Positions 50,239 through 58,315 of a stretch of 64,000 nucleotides of DNA are shown here, in pieces (the first letter of the stretch is position 1; each line of letters begins with the position of its first letter). The DNA lies in NCBI GenBank assembly GCA_902769525.1, contig CACXPG010000001.1, forward strand, positions 1-64,000, written 5' to 3'. Made by a program: the position numbers and the translations under genes. Below the pieces are notes generated by a model. It did no database searches. It was not told the DNA's origin and saw nothing but the letters and a program-made list of their open reading frames with translations. Source of the stretch: an uncultured Bacteroidia bacterium (GTDB lineage Bacteria; Bacteroidota; Bacteroidia; Bacteroidales; UBA932).

Positions 50239-50514
50239 ATGGCTGAGTATTTGAATTCAGACAAGAAGCAAGAGATATTTGGCAAGTACGGAAAGTCTAA
50301 TAAAGACACTGGTTCTGCTGAAAGTCAGATTGCTTTATTTTCCTACCGTATCGCTCACCTTACCGAGCATATGAAGAGAAACAAGAAGGATCACGCAACA
50401 CAGCGCGCACTTCTGATGCTCGTAGGTAAGAGACGCCGCTTCCTTGATTATCTTAAGGAAGTTGACATCGAGAGATACAGGAACATCGTCAAGGAACTCA
50501 ATCTTCGTAAGTAA
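50239..50514 (+). CDS. rpsO: 30S ribosomal protein S15
   Basis: 91 residues (E. coli S15 has 89). Primary binder of the 16S rRNA central domain. Key family segments are TGSAESQIALFSYRIAHLTEHMK in shortened form (GSAESQIALFSYRI, LTEHMK), DHATQRALLMLVGKRRRFLDYL and the basic C-terminus. Monocistronic with its own promoter, leader hairpin and terminator; pnp is nearby but on the other strand, unlike the enterobacterial rpsO-pnp order. Confidence 0.98.
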   Translation: MAEYLNSDKKQEIFGKYGKSNKDTGSAESQIALFSYRIAHLTEHMKRNKKDHATQRALLMLVGKRRRFLDYLKEVDIERYRNIVKELNLRK

Positions 50515-50538
50515 TTGCGGGAGTTTCTTAAAAGATAA

Positions 50539-50570
50539 AGGGATGGCCGGTTGGCCATCCCTTTTTTCTT
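50539..50570 (+). terminator. terminator of rpsO (also usable by pnuC)
   Basis: Perfect stem ggatggcc/ggccatcc with a 4-nt loop followed by cttttttctt. The plus-strand T-run is the stronger. Confidence 0.88.
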
Positions 50571-51366
50571 ATGCCTGTTCAGGCTGCGGCCGGCTGAGCT
50601 TGAGCCAGATGCGCAGGCCGTTGATGGAGTTGAGCAGGTAGAACGAGTATTTGATCACCATCACGATGGTGTAGCTGTCGCTTCCCGCGCTCATCAGGCG
50701 GTTGGTCCACAGCAGGATCGAGAAGACGTTGACCAGGTTCCAAAGATACCACTGGTCCATATAGGCCCAGGACATCAGTATCTGGCCAATCAGGTTAAGC
50801 ACCAGGACAAAGGCGTCCAGGAAGAGCTTGGCCTTGTCTATCTCGGCGATCTTTCCGGCCTCGAGGAGCTTGAGGTCCACCCAGTAAAGTATGCCGTAGC
50901 AAATGGCAGTTCCGGCTATAATCGCGATGGCAACATATACCCACTGCTTTCCGGTAAGCCTCCTGGCCCTGACCTTGGAGGTCCCCCCCTCTTCTGTCTT
51001 CTTGCCGGCCCCGCGTTTTCTCCACTGCCAGTAGCCGATGAACTGCATCGGGAGAAAATAGAAGGCGTGCTGGGCGAACTGGCCCATATTGCCGCTGTCG
51101 TAGTTGGCGTATGCTCCAATGCTCACGTCCAGCACTCCGAAGAGGAAGGTCCAGATGTTGCCATTGGCACTCAGGACAGTGTTCACCACTCCCATTATGG
51201 CACCCACAGCCACAACGATCTGCTTAACGGTAATGGCGTCCTGGGCACGGATCTTCAGCACGTTCACCACTACAACGGCGGTTATCATACCCACCAGGAT
51301 GAACATGTTGAACCAGAGGTTGAACTTAAGGTCCCTTTCGCTGAGTAAAGATTTCTCCGATGACAT
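50569..51366 (-). CDS. pnuC: PnuC-family nicotinamide riboside transporter
   Basis: 265 residues, about seven membrane helices. PnuC landmarks: LSANGNIWTFLFGVLDVSIGAY and the Trp-rich HAFYFLPMQFIGYWQWRK. Members move ribosylated vitamin precursors (nicotinamide riboside; paralogues take riboflavin or thiamine). No riboswitch is recognisable upstream to narrow the substrate, so nicotinamide riboside is assumed from the main family. It follows pnp by 71 bp on the same strand. Confidence 0.85.
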   Translation of the reverse strand: MSSEKSLLSERDLKFNLWFNMFILVGMITAVVVVNVLKIRAQDAITVKQIVVAVGAIMGVVNTVLSANGNIWTFLFGVLDVSIGAYANYDSGNMGQFAQHAFYFLPMQFIGYWQWRKRGAGKKTEEGGTSKVRARRLTGKQWVYVAIAIIAGTAICYGILYWVDLKLLEAGKIAEIDKAKLFLDAFVLVLNLIGQILMSWAYMDQWYLWNLVNVFSILLWTNRLMSAGSDSYTIVMVIKYSFYLLNSINGLRIWLKLSRPQPEQA

Positions 51367-51437
51367 TTATATCGCTTTCAAAAAGTCGTGGGGCATGCTT
51401 TCACACACCCCACTAATCTTCATTTATCCACGCCGTG

Positions 51438-53714
51438 TTATTCCTGGCTGTCCTTATGGTTGTTGTGAGGACGGTCAGAGTGTGGACGGCTGCCGTTTGG
51501 ACGGTTGCCATTCGGGCGGTTTGAGCCTGGACGGTTTCCTGACGGACGGTCTCCGGTTGGACGAGGACGCCTTACAGGCTCAACATAGCCCTCTGGCTTA
51601 GGAAGAAGAGCCTTCATAGAAAGGCGCATCTTGCCGGTCTTCTCGTCAATCTCGAGGAGTTTGACGTCCACCTCGTCGCCCAGCTTGACAACATCCTCGA
51701 CCTTGTTGGTCTTCTGCCAAGCCATCTCGGAGATGTGCAGCAGACCTTCCTTGCCAGGAAGAATCTCCACGAATGCTCCGAAATCCTGGATGGAAACAAC
51801 CTTTCCGTGATAAACCTGCCCGGCTTCCGGAACGGTGGTGATGCCCTTAATCCAGTTGAGAGCCTTCTCCATAGACTCCTTGTCTGTTCCGAAGATGTCA
51901 ACAGCTCCGATGCTGGTTCCGTCGTCCTGCTTCTCCTCGGTGATGGTAACGGTAGTTCCAGTCTCCTTCTGGATCTTCTGGATAACCTCTCCGCCCTTGC
52001 CGATAACGGCTCCGATGAATTCGCCAGGGATTCTGATCTGGACGATCCTTGGAGCGTAAGGCTTGAGCTCAGGACGCGGTGCGTCGAGAGTCTTCATCAT
52101 CTCGCCCATAATGTGCTGGCGTGCCTGGTTGGCCTGTGCAAGAGCCTTGGCCATAATCTCTTCAGAAAGACCGTCGCACTTGATGTCCATCTGGGTGGCG
52201 GTGATACCGTCTTTGGTTCCTGCAACCTTGAAGTCCATATCGCCGAGGTGATCCTCGTCGCCGAGAATATCGGAAAGGATGGCGAACTTGCCGTCCTGCT
52301 CGATCAGTCCCATCGCAACACCTGCCACAGGCTTCTTGATCTGGATACCTGCATCCATAAGAGCAAGGCAGCCGGCGCAAACGCTTGCCATGGAAGAAGA
52401 TCCGTTGCTCTCCAAAATATCTGAAACAACTCTGATTGCATAAGGGTTGTCCTCTCCTGTAGGAATCATTGGCTTCAGGGCTCGCATAGCAAGATTACCA
52501 TGCCCGACTTCTCTTCTGGAAGTTCCTCTGGAAGCTCTTGCCTCTCCGGTTGCGAACGGAGGGAAGTTATAGTGAAGAACGAATGGTTCTGTCCTCTCGA
52601 TCAGAACCTCGTCCATCTCCTTCATGTCCAGTTTGGTACCCAGGGTTACGGTTGCAAGGCTCTGGGTCTCGCCGCGGGTGAAGATTGCGCTGCCGTGTGC
52701 GCAAGGCAGATAGTCCACCTCGCACCAGATAGGGCGCACGTCTGTGGTTGCACGACCGTCCAGACGGCGGCCTTCGTTGAGAATGAGGTCTCTCATTGCC
52801 TTCTTCTCGACGGCTGCATAGTAACGGTTGACCATTGCGGTCTTTTCCTCTCTCTCCTCTTCAGGGATGGTCTGCATGAACTCTTCCTTGAGGGCGTCGA
52901 AAGCCTCGGTCCTTTCCTGCTTAGGCAGAGCGCTCTTTGCAATCTGGTAGCAGCGGTCATAGCAGAACTTTGCACAAGCCTCGCGGATTGTCTCGTCATT
53001 GACCTCGTGGCAATACTCTCTCTTTACGCGCTTTCCTACAGCATCGGTGAGCTCCTCGAGAACAGCGCAGTGCTTCTTGATTTCCTGATGGGCGAACATG
53101 ATGGCTCCGAGCATAACTTCCTCGGAAACTTCCTTCATCTCTCCCTCGACCATCATTATGTTCTGGGCGGTTGCACCGACCATAAGTTCAAGGTCTGCTC
53201 TCTCCAGATCCTTGAATCCAGGATTGATGCAGTACTGGCCGTCTATGCGGGCAACTCTGACCTCGGAAATAGGTCCGTTGAAAGGTATATCGGAAACTGC
53301 CAGAGCGCTTGCTGCGGCAAGACCTGCCAAAGCGTCCGGCTGAGTGTCCTTGTCTGCTGAGATAAGGTTTACGGTAACGAATACGGCTGCGTGGAAATCT
53401 TCCGGGAACAGAGGTCTGAGAGCACGGTCTATAAGTCTGGCAATCAGAATCTCGTAATCACTTGCCTTTCCCTCTCTTTTCATAAATCCGCCAGGGAAAC
53501 GTCCTGCGGAATAAAACTTCTCCTTGTAATCTACCTGAAGAGGGAGGAAATCCACATCCTCTTCTGCTTCTTTGGCGCAAGTAACGGTAGCAAGAAGCAT
53601 TGTGCCACCCATCTTAACTACGGCCGAGCCATCTGCCTGCTTGGCCAGTTTTCCAGTCTCAATTTCAATTGTACGTCCGTCTGCGAGCTGGATTGTTTTC
53701 TTGATAATATTCAT
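51438..53714 (-). CDS. pnp: polyribonucleotide nucleotidyltransferase (PNPase)
   Basis: 3'-5' phosphorolytic RNase of the degradosome, trimeric, cytosolic. The 758 residues contain the two RNase PH domains ([56 protein letters not shown]), a KH domain ([23 protein letters not shown]) at about 555-615 and an S1 domain ([21 protein letters not shown]) at about 625-700. The tail (715-758) is a low-complexity extension with six perfect-length pentapeptide repeats ending in RP. It is the first gene of a pnp-pnuC run. Confidence 0.97.
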   Translation of the reverse strand: MNIIKKTIQLADGRTIEIETGKLAKQADGSAVVKMGGTMLLATVTCAKEAEEDVDFLPLQVDYKEKFYSAGRFPGGFMKREGKASDYEILIARLIDRALRPLFPEDFHAAVFVTVNLISADKDTQPDALAGLAAASALAVSDIPFNGPISEVRVARIDGQYCINPGFKDLERADLELMVGATAQNIMMVEGEMKEVSEEVMLGAIMFAHQEIKKHCAVLEELTDAVGKRVKREYCHEVNDETIREACAKFCYDRCYQIAKSALPKQERTEAFDALKEEFMQTIPEEEREEKTAMVNRYYAAVEKKAMRDLILNEGRRLDGRATTDVRPIWCEVDYLPCAHGSAIFTRGETQSLATVTLGTKLDMKEMDEVLIERTEPFVLHYNFPPFATGEARASRGTSRREVGHGNLAMRALKPMIPTGEDNPYAIRVVSDILESNGSSSMASVCAGCLALMDAGIQIKKPVAGVAMGLIEQDGKFAILSDILGDEDHLGDMDFKVAGTKDGITATQMDIKCDGLSEEIMAKALAQANQARQHIMGEMMKTLDAPRPELKPYAPRIVQIRIPGEFIGAVIGKGGEVIQKIQKETGTTVTITEEKQDDGTSIGAVDIFGTDKESMEKALNWIKGITTVPEAGQVYHGKVVSIQDFGAFVEILPGKEGLLHISEMAWQKTNKVEDVVKLGDEVDVKLLEIDEKTGKMRLSMKALLPKPEGYVEPVRRPRPTGDRPSGNRPGSNRPNGNRPNGSRPHSDRPHNNHKDSQE
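51468..51557 (-). repeat. six tandem 15-bp repeats in the 3' end of pnp
   Basis: Encode [25 protein letters not shown] and HSDRP in the C-terminal tail. All units are 15 bp, with the codons for Arg-Pro conserved. Confidence 0.85.
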
Positions 53715-53745
53715 AATGTCGTCTAAATGTTCTCAGGTGAAGATG

Positions 53746-55026
53746 TTACCAGATGTTCAGAGGACGGCCTACCATAAGCTGCTCTACCTGGTGGCGCACA
53801 TCTGTCAGAACCTTCTCGTCTGTAAGGTTGTTCAGAACCTTGTCAATCAGCGATACCACATGCTTGATGTCGTTCTCCTTGAGGCCTCTGGTGGTAACGG
53901 CCGGGGTACCAACCCTTATACCGGAAGTCTGGAACGGAGAGCGGGTGTCGAACGGAACCATGTTCTTGTTCACGGTGATGTCTGCCTGAACCAGGGTGTT
54001 CTCCACTACCTTTCCGGTAAGGTCAGGGAACTTGGTTCTCAGGTCGATAAGCATCATGTGGTTGTCGGTTCCTCCGCTGACTACCTTGTATCCTCTTGCC
54101 ATGAACTCCTCAGCCATAACTACCGCGTTCTTGTGAACCTGCTCAACGTAGGTCTTGAACTCAGGCTGCAGAGCCTCGAAGAATGCAACGGCCTTAGCCG
54201 CGATGCAGTGCTCAAGAGGTCCGCCCTGGATGCCAGGGAATACGGAGGAGTTGAGGATGGCGCTCATCTTCTTGATTTCTCCCTTAGGAGTCTTCTGTCC
54301 CCAAGGATTCTCGAAGTCCTTGCCCACGAGGATGATACCTCCGCGAGGTCCACGAAGCGTCTTGTGAGTTGTGGAAGTAACGATGTGAGCGTACTTTACA
54401 GGGTTCTTCAGCAGACCTTTTGCAATAAGTCCTGCAGGATGGGCCATGTCAACCCAGAGGATTGCTCCAACCTTGTCCGCGATGGCTCTCATCCTCTCCC
54501 AGTCCCACTCTCTGGAATATGCGCTGGCGCCGCCGATTATGAGCTTTGGCTTGTTCTCAAGAGCCTTCTTCTCCATATCGTCGTAATCAATCAGCCCTGT
54601 CTCCTTATTCAAACCGTAAGCTACAGCGTGGTACATCTTACCTGACACATTTACCGGGGAACCATGAGTCAAATGTCCTCCCATATCCAGGTTCAGGCCC
54701 ATGAAGGTGTCACCAGGATTGATGCAGGCCATCATTACGGCCATGTTTGCCTGGGCGCCGGAGTGAGGCTGAACGTTTGCGTATTCAGCGTCAAAGAGCT
54801 TGCAGATACGGTCTATAGCCACCTGCTCTATCTTGTCCACTTCCTGGCATCCGCCATAATACCTGTGGCCAGGATATCCTTCGGCATACTTGTTTGTACA
54901 TACACTTCCCAGAGCAGCAAGCACCTGGTCGCTTACAAAGTTCTCAGAAGCAATCAATTCAACGCCTCTGGACTGACGATTTTCCTCTCTTTTGATGAGT
55001 TCGGATATTTCGAGATCTTGTTTCAT
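53746..55026 (-). CDS. glyA: serine hydroxymethyltransferase
   Basis: PLP enzyme converting serine and THF to glycine and methylene-THF, the substrate of MetF encoded earlier in the window. The 426 residues include [54 protein letters not shown] and the PLP lysine in [14 protein letters not shown]. Cytosolic dimer or tetramer. It lies 31 bp upstream of pnp on the same strand; a TATATTTG box upstream suggests its own promoter. Confidence 0.98.
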   Translation of the reverse strand: MKQDLEISELIKREENRQSRGVELIASENFVSDQVLAALGSVCTNKYAEGYPGHRYYGGCQEVDKIEQVAIDRICKLFDAEYANVQPHSGAQANMAVMMACINPGDTFMGLNLDMGGHLTHGSPVNVSGKMYHAVAYGLNKETGLIDYDDMEKKALENKPKLIIGGASAYSREWDWERMRAIADKVGAILWVDMAHPAGLIAKGLLKNPVKYAHIVTSTTHKTLRGPRGGIILVGKDFENPWGQKTPKGEIKKMSAILNSSVFPGIQGGPLEHCIAAKAVAFFEALQPEFKTYVEQVHKNAVVMAEEFMARGYKVVSGGTDNHMMLIDLRTKFPDLTGKVVENTLVQADITVNKNMVPFDTRSPFQTSGIRVGTPAVTTRGLKENDIKHVVSLIDKVLNNLTDEKVLTDVRHQVEQLMVGRPLNIW

Positions 55027-55073
55027 ATTTTTAAATCTGTATTAATATTCATTTTTCTGTCTGCACAGATGGG

Positions 55074-55081
55074 CAAATATA
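55074..55081 (-). promoter_or_regulatory. putative -7 box (TATATTTG) of glyA
   Basis: Minus-strand TATATTTG 47 bp before the glyA start; the -33 match is weak. Confidence 0.45.
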
Positions 55082-55123
55082 ACAAATTAATTACAAAATC
55101 GCTGAACAAAAGGCAATAAAAAA

Positions 55124-55151
55124 GGAGACGGCCAAATGTTTAGCCGCCTCC
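55124..55151 (-). terminator. terminator after the FGE-like gene
   Basis: Stem ggagacggc/gccgcctcc (one mismatch) with A-rich plus-strand flank, i.e. T-run on the minus strand. Confidence 0.75.
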
Positions 55152-55179
55152 AGTTCTTTTTTAGACTGCGAAAAGTCCG

Positions 55180-56013
55180 CTAGTCCTCGCTTGGAGCAGG
55201 GACATCGTGGCAAACAATACGGAATCCTCTGTAGCCAGCGCGTCTCTCAGGAGAGTTGTGTCCGCGATAAGAAACACGGCAGCGGGATGCAGGGTTGTGC
55301 CAGCTTCCGCCTCTGATTATCCTCTCTTCTCCGGTTGAAGGTCCTTCCGGGTTGAAAGTCTCGTTCCTGTTGTATGCTCCGTACCAGTCGTAGCACCACT
55401 CCCATACGTTTCCGCTCATATCGTAGATATCCAGCTCGTTTGGCTCCAGCTGTCCTACAGGATGGGTGGATCCGCGGTCATACCAGGCTACACGCTCAAC
55501 CAGATTGCTTCCGGCGTATTTAGTGCGAGACCTTGCATCGGTCTTGACACCGCCTCTTGCAGCAAACTCCCACTCGGCCTCAGTCGGCAGGGTATATTTC
55601 TTTCCTGTCTTCTTGCTGAGGATGCGGCAGAATTCCATAGCCTCCTCCCAGGTGACATAGTACATAGGATAGTCAGGGCCTACGCCGTTCAGCTTGTCAA
55701 GAGTCAGTTTGGCGTCAGCCTTTCTGCTCTGCTGTACAACGCTTGTCTCCATTACAGCCTCCCACTGAGACTGGGTGATTTCAAACTGGCCGATGAAGAA
55801 GTCACCGACAGTCACTCTGTGGATAACCTCGTCCTTGTCAGCTTCTTTCCCCTGCTCGGAAGTGCCGCCCATCATAAACTCACCGCCTTCTACATAGATC
55901 ATTGAAATTTCGATTCCGAAGACAGATTCCTTGAAGTTCTCCCTCAACTTGCCCTGGGAAAACATAGGCACAGAAATCAGGAGAGCCAGTGCAAAAGCTA
56001 GAATTTTTTTCAT
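55180..56013 (-). CDS. secreted formylglycine-generating-enzyme (SUMF1) family protein
   Basis: 277 residues, signal peptide MKKILAFALALLISVPMFSQ. The FGE-sulfatase domain fills the rest: MIYVEGGEFMMGGTSEQGKE, QFEITQSQWEAV, YPMYYVTWEEAMEFCRIL, LPTEAEWEFAARGG, GNVWEWCYDWYG, and the C-terminal RGGSWHNPASRCRVSYRG with GFRIVC. In this broad family some members oxidise sulfatase cysteines while many have other or only binding roles. The paired active-site cysteines of true FGE are not evident, and no sulfatase is in the window, so function stays open. Exported. Confidence 0.85.
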   Translation of the reverse strand: MKKILAFALALLISVPMFSQGKLRENFKESVFGIEISMIYVEGGEFMMGGTSEQGKEADKDEVIHRVTVGDFFIGQFEITQSQWEAVMETSVVQQSRKADAKLTLDKLNGVGPDYPMYYVTWEEAMEFCRILSKKTGKKYTLPTEAEWEFAARGGVKTDARSRTKYAGSNLVERVAWYDRGSTHPVGQLEPNELDIYDMSGNVWEWCYDWYGAYNRNETFNPEGPSTGEERIIRGGSWHNPASRCRVSYRGHNSPERRAGYRGFRIVCHDVPAPSED

Positions 56014-56106
56014 ATCGTTTGTTTTTGGGGTTAATATTCTTGACGTTTAGGTTTGTAAATATACTCATTCCCCGCCAAAATTCCAATTTAATTCAAAACA
56101 ACTTGC

Positions 56107-56114
56107 TATCTTTG
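56107..56114 (+). promoter_or_regulatory. putative -7 box (TATCTTTG) of the TrmH-type gene
   Basis: TATCTTTG 28 bp before the start codon at 56143. Confidence 0.5.
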
Positions 56115-56142
56115 ACAAGCGATAGAGCTTATTGTCATCACG

Positions 56143-56682
56143 ATGGTCAACAGGAAACTTCTCAACAGCGAACTAGGCAGAGACTCCATTGAAGAGTTCA
56201 GGCAAAGGCAAAAGCTGCCAATAGCAGTAGTTCTGGACAATGTCCGAAGCCAGTTCAATATCGGCTCCGTATTCCGTTCCAGCGACGCCTTCATCGCGGA
56301 GAAAATAATCCTCTGCGGAATCAGCGCCACTCCCCCATCCGCCGAAATCCACAAGTCCGCCCTTGGCGCGGAGTTTTCCGTAGACTGGGAATACTTTCAG
56401 AACACGGAAGATGCAGTGGCAAACCTGAAGTCCAAAGGATACAAAATAGTCAGCATAGAGCAGACCGAGAATTCAGTTTCACTCAACGATTTTAAAACTG
56501 CGCCCGGAGAAAAATACGCACTTGTATTCGGCAACGAAGTGCACGGCGTGCAGCAGGAAATAGTCGACCTCAGCGATGCCTCCATAGAAATTCCGCAGTT
56601 CGGCACCAAGCACTCACTCAACGTGTCTGTGTGCATCGGAGTTGTTCTTTGGGAGTTTTTGAAGAAGATGGGCAAGGTCTGA
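56143..56682 (+). CDS. TrmH (SpoU)-family RNA 2'-O-methyltransferase
   Basis: 179 residues with the SPOUT trefoil-knot motifs in order: LDNVRSQFNIGSVFRSSDAF (motif 1, NxGxxxR), LVFGNEVHGV (motif 2) and IPQFGTKHSLNVSVCIGVVLWEF (motif 3). The extra N-terminal RNA-binding domain of longer members is absent. It uses AdoMet to methylate ribose in tRNA or rRNA; the exact position cannot be read. Cytosolic. Monocistronic between two divergent or separate promoters. Confidence 0.9.
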   Translation: MVNRKLLNSELGRDSIEEFRQRQKLPIAVVLDNVRSQFNIGSVFRSSDAFIAEKIILCGISATPPSAEIHKSALGAEFSVDWEYFQNTEDAVANLKSKGYKIVSIEQTENSVSLNDFKTAPGEKYALVFGNEVHGVQQEIVDLSDASIEIPQFGTKHSLNVSVCIGVVLWEFLKKMGKV

Positions 56683-56767
56683 TTTATTTCCCGGTGAATT
56701 TCTAATTTGTTATATTTGTATTTGCGCAAGCTTCAAAAAGAGAATAACAACTTAAAATACTACCACT

Positions 56768-57634
56768 ATGAGAATGGAAGGAAGAAGGACAAGTTCCAAT
56801 GTAGATGACCGCAGGGGCATGTCCACAGGAAAAGCGGCAGGACTTGGAATCGGCGGTCTTTTGATTGCCGGACTCGTCATGTATTTGCTTAACGGAAAAA
56901 TCGATCTTGGAGGATTGCTTCAGCAGGCAGGCGGCATGGGTGGCACAGAAGTGGCCCAGGACTATCAGCCAACCGCACAGGAAGAGGCTCTTGCAGAGTT
57001 TTCAAAGCAGATTCTCGCATCTACAGAAGACGTATGGACCAAGGTTTTCAGAGAGCAGGTCGGCGCAAAATATGAACCGCCAAAGATGGTGCTCTTCACA
57101 AGTGCAGTCCAGACCGGCTGTGGCGGAGCGACAGCGTCCGTAGGCCCGTTCTACTGCTCTGCGGACAGATCGCTATACATAGACCTGTCCTTCTTCAGCC
57201 AGATGAAACAGCAGCTGGGAGCTGACGGCGAGTTTGCATACGCTTACGTTATAGCCCACGAGGTCGGCCATCACGTGGAGAACCTTCTGGGAACCCTCGG
57301 ACAGGTTCACCAGAAGATGCAGCAGTCAGACAAGACTACCGCCAACAACTGGAGCGTAAGGCTTGAACTCCAGGCAGACTTCCTGGCGGGAGTTTGGGGA
57401 TATCACGAAGACAAGATGTTCAACTCCATCGACGAGCAGGACATCGCCAACGCCATCAGATGCTCCAAGGTCATCGGCGACGACTATCTCCAGAAGAAGT
57501 CACAGGGCTACACCGTTCCTGACGCCTTCACCCACGGCACCAGCGCCCAGAGAGAGAAGTGGCTCAAGCGCGGCCTCCAGACAGGAGACCTCCGCTACGG
57601 AGACACTTACAACATCCCTTACAGCCAGCTCTAA
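56768..57634 (+). CDS. YpfJ-like neutral zinc metallopeptidase (KPN_02809 family)
   Basis: 288 residues. One membrane helix at about 24-45 (AGLGIGGLLIAGLVMYLL) anchors the protein. The large C-terminal domain has SAVQTGCGGATASVGPFYCSADRSLYIDL, the zinc motif IAHEVGHHVENLLG and ELQADFLAGVWG, and the terminal THGTSAQREKWLKRG, all hallmarks of this family. The physiological substrate is unknown. A Gly/Gln-rich linker follows the helix. It precedes the barrel-like gene by 39 bp on the same strand. Confidence 0.9.
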   Translation: MRMEGRRTSSNVDDRRGMSTGKAAGLGIGGLLIAGLVMYLLNGKIDLGGLLQQAGGMGGTEVAQDYQPTAQEEALAEFSKQILASTEDVWTKVFREQVGAKYEPPKMVLFTSAVQTGCGGATASVGPFYCSADRSLYIDLSFFSQMKQQLGADGEFAYAYVIAHEVGHHVENLLGTLGQVHQKMQQSDKTTANNWSVRLELQADFLAGVWGYHEDKMFNSIDEQDIANAIRCSKVIGDDYLQKKSQGYTVPDAFTHGTSAQREKWLKRGLQTGDLRYGDTYNIPYSQL

Positions 57635-57673
57635 AAGCAAGACCCGGCGATGGTCCCTTGCATCAGGATGATT

Positions 57674-58315
57674 ATGAAGAAAGTTATTACACTTGCCGCA
57701 ACGGCATTGGCATTGATGTTTGCCACAGATTCCTATGCGCAGGTAATCGGAAAAGACATCGTTACCAAGAATGAAATATCCGTTTCATACGGAACACTTT
57801 CCAACTCCGAGTGGATTGAAGTATTCGGGGAAGTCGTGACAGTAATGTTTGGAGGAGAGACCAAGACAAAGGGTGCGATAGGTCCTGTTTCCGCAGAATA
57901 CTTCCGCCGCGTCTCTCCTGTTGTGGCCGTAGGAGCCATCGGAAGTTTTTCTTCCTTCAAGGATGATATGATGAGAAAGACCGTCTTGCCGGGTTCAACT
58001 TCGGGAGAAACGACTTCTGAAAAGGTTGGAGACTATACACGTTCTTATATAACCTTTATGCCGGCCGCAAAGTTCAACTGGCTGAGGAAAAAGCATTTCG
58101 GAATGTATTCCAAGATTGCAGCAGGCATCAGCTTCTTGAATACAAACATGAAAGATGTTGATCCAACAGTTGCCACTGAGAAAAATAAGGACGTGGCCTT
58201 CAACTTCCAGGCATCGCTCCTCGGCATTGAGGCCGGGGGACAGCTCCGCGGTTTCGCCGAGTTCGGTATGGGAGAGCAGGGAGCTATACTTATCGGTATC
58301 CGCTACAACTTCTAA
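57674..58315 (+). CDS. secreted outer-membrane-barrel-like protein
   Basis: 213 residues from ATG at 57674. Signal peptide MKKVITLAATALALMFATDSYAQ. Alternating amphipathic strands with aromatic girdle residues (YTRSYITFMPAAKFNWL; FGMYSKIAAGISFL; RGFAEFGMGEQGAILIGIRYNF) and a C-terminal Phe suggest a small eight-stranded barrel of the outer membrane. No specific family recognised. Its TAA overlaps the convergent metalloprotease stop by three bases within CTAA. Confidence 0.65.
   Translation: MKKVITLAATALALMFATDSYAQVIGKDIVTKNEISVSYGTLSNSEWIEVFGEVVTVMFGGETKTKGAIGPVSAEYFRRVSPVVAVGAIGSFSSFKDDMMRKTVLPGSTSGETTSEKVGDYTRSYITFMPAAKFNWLRKKHFGMYSKIAAGISFLNTNMKDVDPTVATEKNKDVAFNFQASLLGIEAGGQLRGFAEFGMGEQGAILIGIRYNF

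Noticed and set aside
53572-54645. A 357-codon frame antisense to glyA and the pnp start
   Set aside because: It runs across the glyA-pnp junction opposite two certain genes and shows no plausible protein composition.
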